A DNA stretch of 64,000 nt, taken from the NCBI RefSeq assembly GCF_002374835.1, contig NZ_NWVD01000002.1, positions 186,001 to 250,000 on the forward strand. The letters are read 5' to 3'. The position numbers were made by a program, and so were the translations under genes. Source of the DNA: Sphingomonas ginsenosidimutans. GTDB taxonomy: Bacteria > Pseudomonadota > Alphaproteobacteria > Sphingomonadales > Sphingomonadaceae. Below the pieces are notes generated by a model, which was not told the origin of the DNA, made no database searches, and worked only from the letters and a program-made list of their open reading frames with translations. Positions 10,412 to 19,933 of this stretch are shown here, piece by piece; the stretch's first letter is position 1, and each line of letters starts with the position of its first letter.

Positions 10412-11260
10412 ATGCGCGGCAACGAAGCCATTATCGCCGAAACGCTGGGCCGCGCGCCCGATCGCAGCGTCGGTATCGGCGCGTGGCGGTTCGCGCGCTG
10501 GCGCCAGTTCATCGGCAGCTATGATCTGCCGGCGCTGGTCGATCCCGTGTTCGTCGTCCATGTCGGAGGAAAGCCCGATACGCGCTTCTGGGAAGTGGAC
10601 CGGTGGAGCGAGGCGCGCTCGATCCCCGGCTGCGCCACGATCGTCCCGGCAGGCGTCGCCACCGGCTGGCGCATCGACGGCGAACTGGACGTCGTCACCG
10701 TCTCGATCCCGGTCGAACAGCTGCAACGCCAGCAGGCCGCCGAGCAGTTCGGCGCGATGCGCTTCGCCTTCGCCGACCCGCTTGCCATCGCACTGACGCG
10801 CCAGATCTTGGCCGAGCTGTACGCGCCGCAGACCGTGGAGAGCGCCGCCTATGTCGACACGCTGCTGACGGCACTGCGCGCGCATACGCTCCGCGGCGCG
10901 TCACCGGAAACCGGCATGGCGATCCCGAATGCGGATACCTCGTCCTATCGCATCCACCTCATCATGAACGAGATTCTGGCGCATCCCGAGCGCGGCCACA
11001 CCCTGGAGGCGCTGGCGCAGCAAGCGGGCCTGACGCCGTCGCACTTCTGTCGCGTATTCCGGAAATCGACCGGCACCACGCCGCACCAATATGTGATGAA
11101 GGCACGGCTGGACCGTGCGCAGGAACTGTTGGGCGGATCCGACATGTCGATCGCTGCGATCGCCGACCGGCTGGGTTTCGCCAGCCAGAGCCACTTTACC
11201 CGCGCCTTTCGCCAATATGCCGGCCAGACGCCCAGCGGCTGGCGCCACACCATCCAGTAA
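10412..11260 (+). CDS. AraC family transcriptional regulator
   Basis: A 282-residue DNA-binding regulator. The N-terminal 160 residues form a ligand-type domain without a recognised signature. The C-terminal 100 residues carry both AraC helix-turn-helix units: HTLEALAQQAGLTPSHFCRV and SIAAIADRLGFASQSHFTR, followed by the conserved F-R-x-Y-x-G-x-T-P-S-x-W end. The start ATG at 10412 has GGGAGAGG 6 bases upstream; the frame is open further up without a better start. It sits between the SDR and alcohol dehydrogenase genes and is a candidate for the regulator that binds the shared motif found at 13.6, 19.9 and 21.7 kb (inference). Confidence 0.92.
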   Translation: MRGNEAIIAETLGRAPDRSVGIGAWRFARWRQFIGSYDLPALVDPVFVVHVGGKPDTRFWEVDRWSEARSIPGCATIVPAGVATGWRIDGELDVVTVSIPVEQLQRQQAAEQFGAMRFAFADPLAIALTRQILAELYAPQTVESAAYVDTLLTALRAHTLRGASPETGMAIPNADTSSYRIHLIMNEILAHPERGHTLEALAQQAGLTPSHFCRVFRKSTGTTPHQYVMKARLDRAQELLGGSDMSIAAIADRLGFASQSHFTRAFRQYAGQTPSGWRHTIQ

Positions 11261-11275
11261 TCGGAGAGAGATGAG

Positions 11276-12382
11276 ATGCAGACCACCGCCGCCGTCGCCC
11301 GCATGCCGAAAGGTGATTTTTCGATTGAGGAGGTGACGATCGACGCGCCGCGCGCGGGCGAGGTGCGCGTCAGGATCGCGGGCGTCGGGCTGTGCCATAC
11401 CGATCTGATCTTCCGCGACCAATTCGCCCCCTACCCCCTTCCCGCGGTGCTGGGGCATGAAGGCGCCGGCGTGATCGAGGCGGTGGGCGACGGGGTCGAG
11501 GGGCTGGCCGTCGGCGATCGCGTCGTGCTGGGCTTTTCCAGCTGCGGGCAATGCGCACGCTGCGCGGAGCACCTGCCCAGCTATTGCCGCGACTTCCCGC
11601 CGATGAACTATGCCGGGATGCGGCTGGAGGACGGGTCGAAGGCCTATTCCGCGAACGGCGAGGCGGTCTCTTCCCACTTCTTCGGCCAGTCGAGCTTCGC
11701 CGAACACGCGATCGTACGCGCGCGCAACGTCGTGAAGGTGGAGGATGCCGACGCCCCACTCGACATTCTCGGCCCACTGGGCTGCGGGTTGCAGACCGGC
11801 GCAGGCGGGGTGATGCGGTCCATGGCATGCCCCGCGGGCAGCTCGATCGTGATCGTCGGCGGCGGCCCGGTCGGGCTTGCCGCGGTAATGGGCGCGAAGG
11901 TGCAGGAATGCGGCATGATCGTGCTGATCGAACCGGTTGCCGCGCGCCGCGAACTCGCGCGCGAACTGGGCGCCAACCATGTCGTCGATCCCACGGCCGG
12001 CGACGTGACCGAGGCCCTGCGTGCATTGCTGCCCGACGGATTCGATTTCGCGTTCGATACCAGCGGGCGCGTCGACACGATCCAGGCGGCGCTGGGGGCG
12101 CTGACGTCGCGCGGCATGATGGGGCTGGTCGGGGTGCCGCCGTCGGCGGAGGACGGCATCATGATCAACATCGCCGGCATGATTACCTATGGCCAGCGCG
12201 TCGTGGGCATCATGGAGGGCGACAGCGACCCGCAGGTTTTCATCCCGCAGCTGATCGCGCTGCACCGCGAGGGCCGCTTCCCGTTCGACCGGCTGGTCCG
12301 TACCTTCCCGCTGGCGCAGATCAATGAGGCAATCGCCGCGCAGGCGCGTGGCGATTGCGTAAAGGTGGTGTTGATCCCCTGA
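11276..12382 (+). CDS. Zinc-dependent alcohol dehydrogenase (aryl/benzyl-alcohol type)
   Basis: A 368-residue medium-chain dehydrogenase. Catalytic zinc ligands are Cys40 and His61 (GHEGAG), with the later Cys in PLGCGLQTG. Structural zinc is held by Cys90, Cys93, Cys96 and Cys104. The Rossmann motif IVGGGPVGLAAV binds NAD. The GCGLQTGAG segment is typical of aryl/benzyl-alcohol and related dehydrogenases. It would oxidise a primary alcohol to the aldehyde, the step before the aldehyde dehydrogenase at 20.1 kb. It starts 15 bases after the AraC gene with GGAGAGA upstream. It converges with the phosphotransferase gene, with no obvious terminator between them. Confidence 0.93.
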   Translation: MQTTAAVARMPKGDFSIEEVTIDAPRAGEVRVRIAGVGLCHTDLIFRDQFAPYPLPAVLGHEGAGVIEAVGDGVEGLAVGDRVVLGFSSCGQCARCAEHLPSYCRDFPPMNYAGMRLEDGSKAYSANGEAVSSHFFGQSSFAEHAIVRARNVVKVEDADAPLDILGPLGCGLQTGAGGVMRSMACPAGSSIVIVGGGPVGLAAVMGAKVQECGMIVLIEPVAARRELARELGANHVVDPTAGDVTEALRALLPDGFDFAFDTSGRVDTIQAALGALTSRGMMGLVGVPPSAEDGIMINIAGMITYGQRVVGIMEGDSDPQVFIPQLIALHREGRFPFDRLVRTFPLAQINEAIAAQARGDCVKVVLIP

Positions 12383-12416
12383 TCAGGTGATCGTGGGGCA
12401 CCACGCGCCCCGCGCC

Positions 12417-13499
12417 TCATCCCTCGATCGCGGCGATCGAATCCCAGTCGATCGCCGCCGAAAGGTTGCGCCGCAGCAGCGCCAGCAACAACGCCTTGAC
12501 CGGATCGGTCAGCGGGATCAGCGAATAGGCCGCAATCGTCGTCATCAACCCGCCGAGCAGCTGGACGCGATAATCCTGCGTGATCTGCTCCGGCGGATAA
12601 CCGTCGCCGAACACGGCAGCATAATACGCGAGCAGGTCGCGCTCGTGTGCGCGGCGATCTGCCCGGGTCACGCTGCCCGACAGGAAATAGCCGACATCGT
12701 GCATCGGGTTGCGCCACCCCGTCATCTGCCAGTCGATCAGCACCGCCTCGACGGACCCGTCATCATGGTCGAGGAACAGGATATTGTCGACGCGCGGGTC
12801 GCCATGGGTCAGCGTCGCGCGCGTCACCGGCAGCGAATACCAGCGGTGCGCCGCAGCGACGGCGGCGGCCACGGTCGCCATCTCCGCCTCGCTGATGTCT
12901 CCCGCGGCGACGTCGCGGATCAGCGGCAGCGAATTGGCGATCGCGCCGCTCCAGTAATCAGCGGTCGCTGCCATGGTCATCGCCCAGTCGGGCGCCGATG
13001 CGGCCGCCATCGGATAAAAGGTGCGGTGCAGCTTCGCCAGTTCGCCGACGACCGCCCGAGCATCGCGCAGGTCGCACCCGGCGATCTGGTCGCCCGCACG
13101 CGACACGCGCGACAGGTCTTCCATGACGAGGTTAATGTTGTCGTACCCGCCCGCGATCCAGTACAGCCGCGGCGTCCGGCAGGCGCCCGCGACCGCCGGA
13201 AAGCTGCCGACCTCGCGATAATAGGAACCGCTGCTGATCCCGTGGGCATGTGCCTGTTCGCCGGAGCAGCGGAACTTGCACACCAGCGACGGCGGCTCCG
13301 CGCCGGCCTGGCGATGCGTCAGGTCGACGCGCACCGTGTCGCTGACGTTGCCCGCGCCGATCGGTGTCAGCACGAAACCGGTCAACTCGGCGTCGGGGTG
13401 CCCGGACTGGCGCAGCACCGCGGTCAGCCAGTCGGTATCGATCTCGTCCAGACGGGACAGCAGCCGCGGTGGGTGCGCGGGGGCCGCGATGACGTTCAT
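12417..13499 (-). CDS. APH/EcKinase-like phosphotransferase family protein
   Basis: A 360-residue kinase-fold protein. The nucleotide-site segment SLVCKFRC, a short hinge NLVMEDLS, the catalytic loop LTHGDPRVDNILFL and the metal-binding IDWQMTGWRNPMHD are all present, so the active site looks intact. Proteins of this family occur with acyl-CoA dehydrogenases and P450s in lipid, steroid and terpenoid catabolic clusters; the physiological substrate is generally unknown. The start at 13499 has AGGAGAGG upstream. A copy of the conserved motif lies 92-131 bases upstream, shared with the divergent SnoaL gene. Confidence 0.85.
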   Translation of the reverse strand: MNVIAAPAHPPRLLSRLDEIDTDWLTAVLRQSGHPDAELTGFVLTPIGAGNVSDTVRVDLTHRQAGAEPPSLVCKFRCSGEQAHAHGISSGSYYREVGSFPAVAGACRTPRLYWIAGGYDNINLVMEDLSRVSRAGDQIAGCDLRDARAVVGELAKLHRTFYPMAAASAPDWAMTMAATADYWSGAIANSLPLIRDVAAGDISEAEMATVAAAVAAAHRWYSLPVTRATLTHGDPRVDNILFLDHDDGSVEAVLIDWQMTGWRNPMHDVGYFLSGSVTRADRRAHERDLLAYYAAVFGDGYPPEQITQDYRVQLLGGLMTTIAAYSLIPLTDPVKALLLALLRRNLSAAIDWDSIAAIEG

Positions 13500-13590
13500 T
13501 CACCTCTCCTTGCCGTCGCCGTTCCCCGGCGATCGCAAGCACAGGTGGCATCACCGCCGCCGCGGCACCAATCGAAACACGCGCGGCATT

Positions 13591-13630
13591 GATCGGCAGG
13601 GATGATGATCCGGCATGGATTTCCGATTGG
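13591..13630 (-). promoter_or_regulatory. Conserved 40-bp site, copy D (putative operator)
   Basis: Read on the minus strand it is CCAATCGG-N14-TCATC-N6-GCCGATC. The same 20 fixed bases with identical spacing recur at 19934-19973, and the right half recurs twice near 21.7 kb. It lies between the divergent phosphotransferase and SnoaL-like genes. No regulator is proven; the AraC and LysR proteins nearby are candidates. Confidence 0.6.
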
Positions 13631-13687
13631 CCATCCCGGCGCGCCGCCATCACGTTCTGACGAGAAGAAACGACAGGAGAGCAGCGC

Positions 13688-14761
13688 GTGGCACGATCGG
13701 CCGTCGACATCGTCAGGGCGTATGGCGTCCAGGCCTGGACCGAGGGGCGCGACGACTGGATTCCGGAGCTGTGCGCCGATCCGATCATCCGCCACGATGC
13801 CAATCGCGAGGTGCGGCTGAGCCACGCCGAACAGCGCGCCCGGATGCGCCACAATTACGAGGAGCTGCGCCCCGTCTTCGAGGAAGTCGTGCTGGCCGGC
13901 GACGATGAGTATGTGACGTTGGTGTGGAACGTCACAGGGCGCGACCCGAACTGGAAATTGTGCGGGATTGAGGTGTTCCGTGTGGTGGATGGCCGCATCG
14001 CGGAGGTGTGGAACTCCACCTACATGGACGGGCGCTGGGGACTGTCGAAGTCGCTGGGCGCGCACTTCGGTGGCGGAGCCGGCGCACCCGTCGCGCTGCC
14101 GCTGGTCCACGCCGATGTCGCGGTGGAAGGGCAGCGTGCGACCGGTACCCTGCTGGTTCCGGCCGAAACCACGGGGCTGACGCACTGGTTGACCCAGCTT
14201 CTGGGCGCACCCACGCCGGACGGCGACGCGCCCTGCGCGCGCTTCGCGCCGGGCAAGCCGGCGACGCCGCTGTCGCTGACGCTGGCGGATACACAGGCGC
14301 CAGCGATCGGGTTGGAGGGGGTGGCGGTCGCCAACCTGTCGATCGCGCTCGAACGGTCCGGCCTGGTCAACGCCGCGGTCGCGCTGTCGGCCGACGTGGC
14401 ACCGGCGCGTGCCGACGGCCCCTTCCTGCCGCCAGCGCTCCACCGGCTGGCCGATACGTTCGGGACATTCGAGCGCGACGGGCTGCACGCCGCGGTGGCC
14501 GACGCGGCGGTGACGATCGATTCGCGCGGCGCCGCGCATGGATGCGTCACGCTGCTGTTCGACGGTGCCGATGCCGCGGCAGTGGCGGGCGAAGGCGTGC
14601 TGACGTTCGGCTGGCGCGACGGCGATCACCAACTCGCCTTCACCGGACCGGCACGATTGTCGTCGCCCTTCAACGACTTCGCCGAAGAAGCGCGCGTCCA
14701 GGCCAGCTACGAATGGCACAGCGACGCCATGTCCGCCCTGGTGACCACGCCCCGCGCATAG
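13688..14761 (+). CDS. SnoaL-like (NTF2-fold) protein with unknown C-terminal domain
   Basis: A 357-residue protein. The first ~120 residues are a SnoaL/NTF2-like fold, recognisable from the YxVQAWTEGRDDWIPELC start, the VEVVLAGDDEYV-type sheet and the FRVVDGRIAEVWN motif. The remaining ~230 residues, rich in Ala/Gly/Val and predicted beta, match no family I can name. NTF2-fold proteins in catabolic clusters often act as isomerases, hydrolases or binding proteins. The start ATG/GTG region at 13688 has GGAGAG upstream. It is divergent from the phosphotransferase gene and followed by a LysR gene. Confidence 0.78.
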   Translation: MARSAVDIVRAYGVQAWTEGRDDWIPELCADPIIRHDANREVRLSHAEQRARMRHNYEELRPVFEEVVLAGDDEYVTLVWNVTGRDPNWKLCGIEVFRVVDGRIAEVWNSTYMDGRWGLSKSLGAHFGGGAGAPVALPLVHADVAVEGQRATGTLLVPAETTGLTHWLTQLLGAPTPDGDAPCARFAPGKPATPLSLTLADTQAPAIGLEGVAVANLSIALERSGLVNAAVALSADVAPARADGPFLPPALHRLADTFGTFERDGLHAAVADAAVTIDSRGAAHGCVTLLFDGADAAAVAGEGVLTFGWRDGDHQLAFTGPARLSSPFNDFAEEARVQASYEWHSDAMSALVTTPRA

Positions 14762-14827
14762 ACGATGGTCGCCATTGTGCTATCCTGGGCACAACGGCGG
14801 ATCATCGGCCGGGCTGGAGAGGTTGAG

Positions 14828-15793
14828 ATGTTTCACCCGGAACTGCGCCTGTTGCGCAGCTTCGCCGCGATCGCCGCCGAAGGATCGGTCACGCGCGCCG
14901 CGGAACGGCTGAACCTGACCCAGCCGACCGTTTCGGGGCAGCTCAAGGAACTGGAGCAGGCGATCGGCCACCCGCTGTTCCACCGCACCACGCGCAGCAT
15001 CACGCTGACCAGCCACGGAGCGCGGCTGCTGCCGTTGGTCGACGCGCTGCTAGTTAAAGCCGACGTCGTGCGCCACGAAGTGGAAGCGATGCAGGTCGCG
15101 GGGCGCACGCAATTCCGGCTGGGCGCGGCGATGTACACCATGGACATTCCCGAACGGGTCGCGCTGCTCGACGCGTTCGCCGCCGAGCATCCGCAGATCG
15201 ACTTCGTGATCGACAATCGCCTGCAAAGCGCGCAGATTCCCGACCTGCTGAACGAACGGCTCGATGCGTCCGTGCTGCTGGGCCTGAGCGCACCGTGGCA
15301 CGGACCGGATGCGACCGCGGGCGCGATCTACAACGAAACCCAATATCCCGAGACGCTGGACCGCGTCGTGCTGCGCCGCCAGCCGATGACGCTGCTGGTG
15401 CCGCGCGATTCGTCGCTGGCGTCGCATGTCGTGATCCCGCGCGCCGCGCTTCGCGGCCAGTGCGTCGCGATGCTGGGCCACGAGCACGGCGCCGCCATCA
15501 CCCATCCGATCGAGACGTTCTTCGCCGCCTGTGGTGCCGATGCGGTGATTCCGTCGGAAGGCAATGCGCTGGCGGTGGAGCGCTATGCCGAGCGGCGCGG
15601 CATCTGCGCAATGGGGATCGGGTGGTTCCCGGTCCCGGCCGGGCTGGTATCGCGACCGGTCGAGGGGATGGACTTCTTCCTCGATTTCTCGGTGGTGCTC
15701 GGGGTCGGTACCAATCGTGCCGCGCGCCAGTTCTTCGCCTTCGCGCAGCGCTGGCAGGCCGGGCGCGACGGCGAAGCCGCCCGCGCCGCCTGA
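14828..15793 (+). CDS. LysR family transcriptional regulator
   Basis: A 321-residue LysR-type regulator. The N-terminal winged helix (residues about 3-62) shows SVTRAAERLNLTQPTVSGQLKELE and PLFHRTTRSITLT; the rest is a periplasmic-binding-protein-like effector domain. The start ATG at 14828 has GGAGAGG 6 bases upstream, better than the in-frame ATG at 14765. It lies directly after the SnoaL gene and converges with the TonB receptor gene. It may control part of the surrounding catabolic cluster (inference). Confidence 0.93.
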   Translation: MFHPELRLLRSFAAIAAEGSVTRAAERLNLTQPTVSGQLKELEQAIGHPLFHRTTRSITLTSHGARLLPLVDALLVKADVVRHEVEAMQVAGRTQFRLGAAMYTMDIPERVALLDAFAAEHPQIDFVIDNRLQSAQIPDLLNERLDASVLLGLSAPWHGPDATAGAIYNETQYPETLDRVVLRRQPMTLLVPRDSSLASHVVIPRAALRGQCVAMLGHEHGAAITHPIETFFAACGADAVIPSEGNALAVERYAERRGICAMGIGWFPVPAGLVSRPVEGMDFFLDFSVVLGVGTNRAARQFFAFAQRWQAGRDGEAARAA

Positions 15794-15816
15794 CCCCTCG
15801 CGGCTGCCGGCACCCT

Positions 15817-15853
15817 GCCGGCCCGATCGCGCGGCGCCGCGCACCGGGCCGGC
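15817..15853. terminator. Hairpin between convergent LysR and TonB-receptor genes
   Basis: An 8-bp perfect inverted repeat, GCCGGCCC (15817-15824) / GGGCCGGC (15846-15853), with a second self-complementary GC-rich block inside. It sits exactly between two convergent stops, so it may end transcription from both sides, but there is no T run. Confidence 0.35.
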
Positions 15854-15860
15854 ATCGTCA

Positions 15861-18131
15861 TCAGAACGCGACCCGCACCGCCCCACCGAACGTCCGCGGC
15901 GCAGCGGGCGTCAGGAACGGATAGGGGAAGCCCGCCCCGCGCAGGTCGAGACCATACACGTAGGTCTTTCGGTCGAGCAGGTTGTTGACGAACCCCTTGA
16001 TCGTGAAGCGCCCGATCGTCCACGCCGCCGTCGCGTTAACCTTGGCATAGGCGCGCTGTTGCAGCTCGGCATTCTGCTGCGCGGAACCGGGGGCGTTGGT
16101 CTCGTTCAGCGGAGTGAAGAACTGCCGGCTGAAATAGACGACGTTCGGCGAGAAGACGAGCTTCGAACTGCCGGTGTCGAACAGCTTCAGGTCGACGCCC
16201 CCCTGCACGGTCCAACGCGGCGCGAACGGCAGGTCGTTACCCGCCAGGTTCGCGCCCTGCAAGATCAGCTCCTTGTACTTGGCATGCAGGTAGCCGACCG
16301 CCGCGTTGATCGTCAGCGCGCGGCCCAGGCGCAGATTGCTCTCGACCTCCGCGCCATAAACCTCCGACTTGGGCGCGTTGACCAGGATGCCGACCGGGCC
16401 GGGGCGCAGATCCTGCAGCTGCTGCTTCGAATAATCATAGTAAAAGCCTGCCGCCGACAGTGTCAGCGCGTTGTCGATGAACCGGCCCTTGGTCCCGATT
16501 TCATAGGCGTTCACGCGCTCGGGATCGACGAAATTGATACCCGAGGACGACGTGTAGCTGCCCCCGTTGAACGCGCCCGACCGGTAGCCGCGGTTGTAGC
16601 TGGCGTAGATCAACGGCCCATTGTCGAACTGATAGGACAGCGACGCGCGGCCGGTCAGCGCGTTGTTGCGCCCGTTGGTGGCGAAGGTCGCATCGGGGTT
16701 GTACGCGCACGTCCCCGGCTGGCCCGCGCACGGCACGGTCGTCGCCAGTGGCGTCTTCACCGTGTCGACATAACCGGCATAGAGGAAGGCATAGCCGTCG
16801 CGATATTGCAGCCGGTCCCAGGTATAGCGCGCGCCCAGCGTCAGCGTCAGGCGCGGCGCGATCTCGTAATCGCCCTGCGCGAACACGGCGTAGGACCGGC
16901 GCTCCTGACGGTAATGCTGGAAGAAGCCGCCACTTGCGCCGGGGCCGAACACGCTGCCGATGCCGAAGTCGTTGTCGGTGACGACACGATCCCAGCCGTA
17001 GAATACGCCACCGACCAGGTTCAGCCCCTTGGCGCTGTAGTTGAACCGCGCCTCTTCGCTGAACTGCCCGAACTTCGACTGCCACCACACGTCGAGGATG
17101 TCGAACGGCGATCCGTCGGCCGCCTGCTGGATATATTGCGACCCGCCGTCGCGCGACGTGATCGACGTGAAGCTGAGGTTGGGCGACAGTTCGTAGCGGA
17201 TGTTCGCCGAAATGCCGTAGGCGTCGGTACGGTTCAGACCGATGCGATTCTCGTTCACCTGGAAGAAGTCGAGTCCGCTGCGCGCGGACAACAGGCCGTG
17301 GATCGCCGCCTGCGTGCCGTGGTCGCGCCCGCCATAGATCTTGATCTTGATGTCGAGCGGGCCGCTGCCCGGATTGATGCGCAGCGTCGCGCGACCCTGC
17401 AGCGTGTTCTGCCGGTTCGGGTCGCGCCCGCCGGGATAGACGTTCTCGAACAGCCCGTCGCTGCGCACGTAATTTCCCGCGATCCTGAGACCCAGCTGGT
17501 CCTCGACCATCGTGGTCTCGATCGCGCCCTGCGCGGTCCAGCTGTTGTAATTGCCGTAGCCGACCTCGGCATAGCCTTCATTGCCGTTCAACGACGGGCC
17601 GCGCGTGATGAAGTTGATCGCACCGCCGGTGGTGTTGCGCCCGAACAGCGTACCCTGCGGGCCGCGCAGCACCTCGACACGGTCCAGATCGAATAGACCC
17701 ATGCCGTGCGACGACCGGCTCGCCATATAGACGTCGTCGATATAGACGCCGATAGGCGATGCCTGGTTCGAATTATATTCGTTGGCCACGGAAATGCCAC
17801 GCAACGAGAAGTTCGGCTGCGTATTGCCGTAGGGGCTGCTGACCTGAAGGTTGGGGACCGCGTCCGACAGGTTCGCGGAATTGACGATCCCCTTGGTCGC
17901 CAGCGCAGCGCCGCCCACCGCCGAAATCGCGATCGGCACCGACAATACGGTCTGTTCGCGGCGGTTGGCGGTCACGATGATGTCGTTCGCGGCGCCGTCG
18001 TCCTGCGTCGCGGCGGGCGCGGTCTCGGGCGCCGTACCGACCACTGGCGCGGGCTGCTGATCCTGCGCCAACGCGGCGACGGGATGGAGCGCGGTTGTGG
18101 CGGCCAGCATGGCCCATGCCAGGTGCTTCAT
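15861..18131 (-). CDS. TonB-dependent receptor
   Basis: A 756-residue outer-membrane receptor. A signal peptide (residues 1-22, cleaved near ALAQ) precedes a short linker, the plug domain (QTVLSVPIAISAVGG, then LRGPQGTLFGRNTTGGAINF) and a 22-strand barrel ending in aromatic VRVAF. The plug and barrel belong to the group usually annotated as generic TonB-dependent receptors in sphingomonads, where they import hydrophobic or aromatic compounds as well as siderophores. The start at 18131 has AGGAGAGG upstream. It lies 65 bases below the SnoaL-like/P450 pair on the same strand, so it is probably the uptake component of that cluster. Confidence 0.93.
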   Translation of the reverse strand: MKHLAWAMLAATTALHPVAALAQDQQPAPVVGTAPETAPAATQDDGAANDIIVTANRREQTVLSVPIAISAVGGAALATKGIVNSANLSDAVPNLQVSSPYGNTQPNFSLRGISVANEYNSNQASPIGVYIDDVYMASRSSHGMGLFDLDRVEVLRGPQGTLFGRNTTGGAINFITRGPSLNGNEGYAEVGYGNYNSWTAQGAIETTMVEDQLGLRIAGNYVRSDGLFENVYPGGRDPNRQNTLQGRATLRINPGSGPLDIKIKIYGGRDHGTQAAIHGLLSARSGLDFFQVNENRIGLNRTDAYGISANIRYELSPNLSFTSITSRDGGSQYIQQAADGSPFDILDVWWQSKFGQFSEEARFNYSAKGLNLVGGVFYGWDRVVTDNDFGIGSVFGPGASGGFFQHYRQERRSYAVFAQGDYEIAPRLTLTLGARYTWDRLQYRDGYAFLYAGYVDTVKTPLATTVPCAGQPGTCAYNPDATFATNGRNNALTGRASLSYQFDNGPLIYASYNRGYRSGAFNGGSYTSSSGINFVDPERVNAYEIGTKGRFIDNALTLSAAGFYYDYSKQQLQDLRPGPVGILVNAPKSEVYGAEVESNLRLGRALTINAAVGYLHAKYKELILQGANLAGNDLPFAPRWTVQGGVDLKLFDTGSSKLVFSPNVVYFSRQFFTPLNETNAPGSAQQNAELQQRAYAKVNATAAWTIGRFTIKGFVNNLLDRKTYVYGLDLRGAGFPYPFLTPAAPRTFGGAVRVAF

Positions 18132-18196
18132 GTTTCCTCTCCTTTTCAGTGCGGCGACATTCGCTGGCGCCGTCGTTATCGTGATATGTGTTGCAG

Positions 18197-18640
18197 CTAC
18201 CGCCCCAGCGCACCGACGCGATCGCCCGCGTCCCCGCCGACCGTCGCCCAAGCCGATCCCGCGGCGCGGCCCGCCAGGAAATCGATCGTCGCGGCGGTGT
18301 CGAACGCCTCGGCGACATGGCGGATGCCGGCATCGTCGGCGCGGACGAACAGCGAATATTCGTTCTCGTACCAGTCGCCGCGGAAATGCGACCAGGCACG
18401 ATAGGTGAAGCGCACCGCGCTACGGTGATCATCGCCCGCCTCGTCCAGAATCGTGACGGTGCAGTCGGGGCGGTGATGTTCGGTCCACACCTGCATGTTG
18501 AACGCGGCCACCGCCTCCACCCCCTCCAGCCGGGGCACGCCGAGCGAGGCGGAGATCAGCCAGACGACGTCGGGCGCGTAGAGCGACCGCATCGCCGCGG
18601 GATCGCCGAACCGCTCCGCCAGTTGGCGCGCCGGGGTCAC
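18197..18640 (-). CDS. NTF2/SnoaL-like small protein
   Basis: A 147-residue predicted NTF2-fold protein: helical start VTPARQLAERFGDPAAMRSL, then DVVWLISASLGVPRLEGVEAV and sheet-forming segments. The GTG start at 18640 overlaps the P450 stop as GTGA (18637-18640), a strong sign of translational coupling. Such proteins next to P450s often bind or isomerise the oxidised product. It has no clear relation in sequence to the longer SnoaL-like protein at 13688 beyond the fold. Confidence 0.78.
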   Translation of the reverse strand: MTPARQLAERFGDPAAMRSLYAPDVVWLISASLGVPRLEGVEAVAAFNMQVWTEHHRPDCTVTILDEAGDDHRSAVRFTYRAWSHFRGDWYENEYSLFVRADDAGIRHVAEAFDTAATIDFLAGRAAGSAWATVGGDAGDRVGALGR

Positions 18641-19884
18641 GCGGCGGCCGCCCGGTAACGGACCGGCAGGCTCTTCAGCCCCGACACGAAGCTCGCCTCC
18701 ACCCATTTCGGGTCGCCGGCCAGCTGGAAATCGTCGATCCGGCGCAGCATTTCGGTATAGAGGATGCGGATCTCCAGCTTCGCCAGCGCATTGCCAAGGC
18801 AGGTGTGCGGGCCATAGCCGAACGCCAGATGCTTGCGCGCATCGGGGCGGTCGACGCGGAATTCGAACGGCGCCTCGAATGCGGCCTCGTCACGGTTGGC
18901 GGACGGGTAGCACATCATCAGATTGTCGCCGGCCCGGATCGTCTTGCCACCCAGCTCACACTCCTCCACGGCGGTGCGGAAAAAGTGCTTCACCGGCGTC
19001 GTCCAACGGATGAATTCATCCACCGCCTTGCCGATCAGCGCCGGGTCGGCACGCAGCTTCGCCATCTCCGCCGGGTTCTGGATCAGCGCCAGCAACCCGC
19101 CGGAGATCGACGAACTGGTCGTATCGTGCCCTGCGGCGGCAACGATCAAATAATAGGCGTTGCGCTCCGCCTCGCCGATCGGTTCGCCGTCGATGGTGGC
19201 ATTGGCCAGGATCGTCGCGACGTCGTTGCGCGGGTTGCTGCGGCGATCCTGCGTGACCTTGCTGAAGTAATCGTTGAAAGCGTTGAAGGCGTCGACCATC
19301 CCGGCCATCCCCTCCACTCCGCCGACGGCGCCGAACAGCTTCTGCGACAGATGCAGCATCAGCGGCTCGTCCTCACGCGGGACGCCCAGCACGATCATGA
19401 TCGTGCGCAGCGGGAACCATGCCGCGATCTCCGCCGCGAAATCGCATTCGCCGCCCATGTCGATCATCTTGTCAACGGTCTCGCGCGCCAGCGCGTTGAT
19501 CTCGTCCTCCAGGCTCTTCAGGCTCTTGGCCCCGAACCACGCGGAGGTCAGCGCGCGATAGGCGCGATGCTTGGGGTCGTCCATCGCGACCAGATTCTCG
19601 GCGAACTTGCGACTGCCGGTCTGTTCGAAGAGCAGGTCCTCGTCCTTCGCCGTCACCAGGAACTGGCGCGGATCATTCAGGAAGTTCTTCGCGTTGATCT
19701 CCACCGCCATGATATCGGCGTGCCGCGTCACGGCCCAGAACGGCCGGTACAGTTCAGGCGTCGCATAATGGACGGGATCGTTGGCGCGCAACCAGCGAAA
19801 CGCGTCGTGATAGCTGTGTTCGTCCCCATAGGTCCGGGGATCGACGATGATCTCGTCGATGTTGCGCGACAGCGTCTGTTCCAC
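18637..19884 (-). CDS. Cytochrome P450 (bacterial class I)
   Basis: A 415-residue soluble P450 hydroxylase. The I-helix oxygen motif AAGHDTTSSS, the K-helix ExxR (EFIR) and the heme loop FGYGPHTCLG with Cys362 as iron ligand are all intact. It needs a ferredoxin and ferredoxin reductase; none is adjacent, but a P450-type reductase is at 57743. The GTG start at 19884 is chosen for the GGAGAGGAG upstream and the normal length; the frame is open much further up, but that part looks non-coding. A copy of the conserved motif lies 49-90 bases upstream. It is the first gene of a P450-SnoaL-TonB receptor group. Confidence 0.93.
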   Translation of the reverse strand: MEQTLSRNIDEIIVDPRTYGDEHSYHDAFRWLRANDPVHYATPELYRPFWAVTRHADIMAVEINAKNFLNDPRQFLVTAKDEDLLFEQTGSRKFAENLVAMDDPKHRAYRALTSAWFGAKSLKSLEDEINALARETVDKMIDMGGECDFAAEIAAWFPLRTIMIVLGVPREDEPLMLHLSQKLFGAVGGVEGMAGMVDAFNAFNDYFSKVTQDRRSNPRNDVATILANATIDGEPIGEAERNAYYLIVAAAGHDTTSSSISGGLLALIQNPAEMAKLRADPALIGKAVDEFIRWTTPVKHFFRTAVEECELGGKTIRAGDNLMMCYPSANRDEAAFEAPFEFRVDRPDARKHLAFGYGPHTCLGNALAKLEIRILYTEMLRRIDDFQLAGDPKWVEASFVSGLKSLPVRYRAAAA

Positions 19885-19933
19885 GCTTTGTCTCCTCTCC
19901 GCCTGGCAGGTTGCGCGGGTGCCGCCTGTGCGT

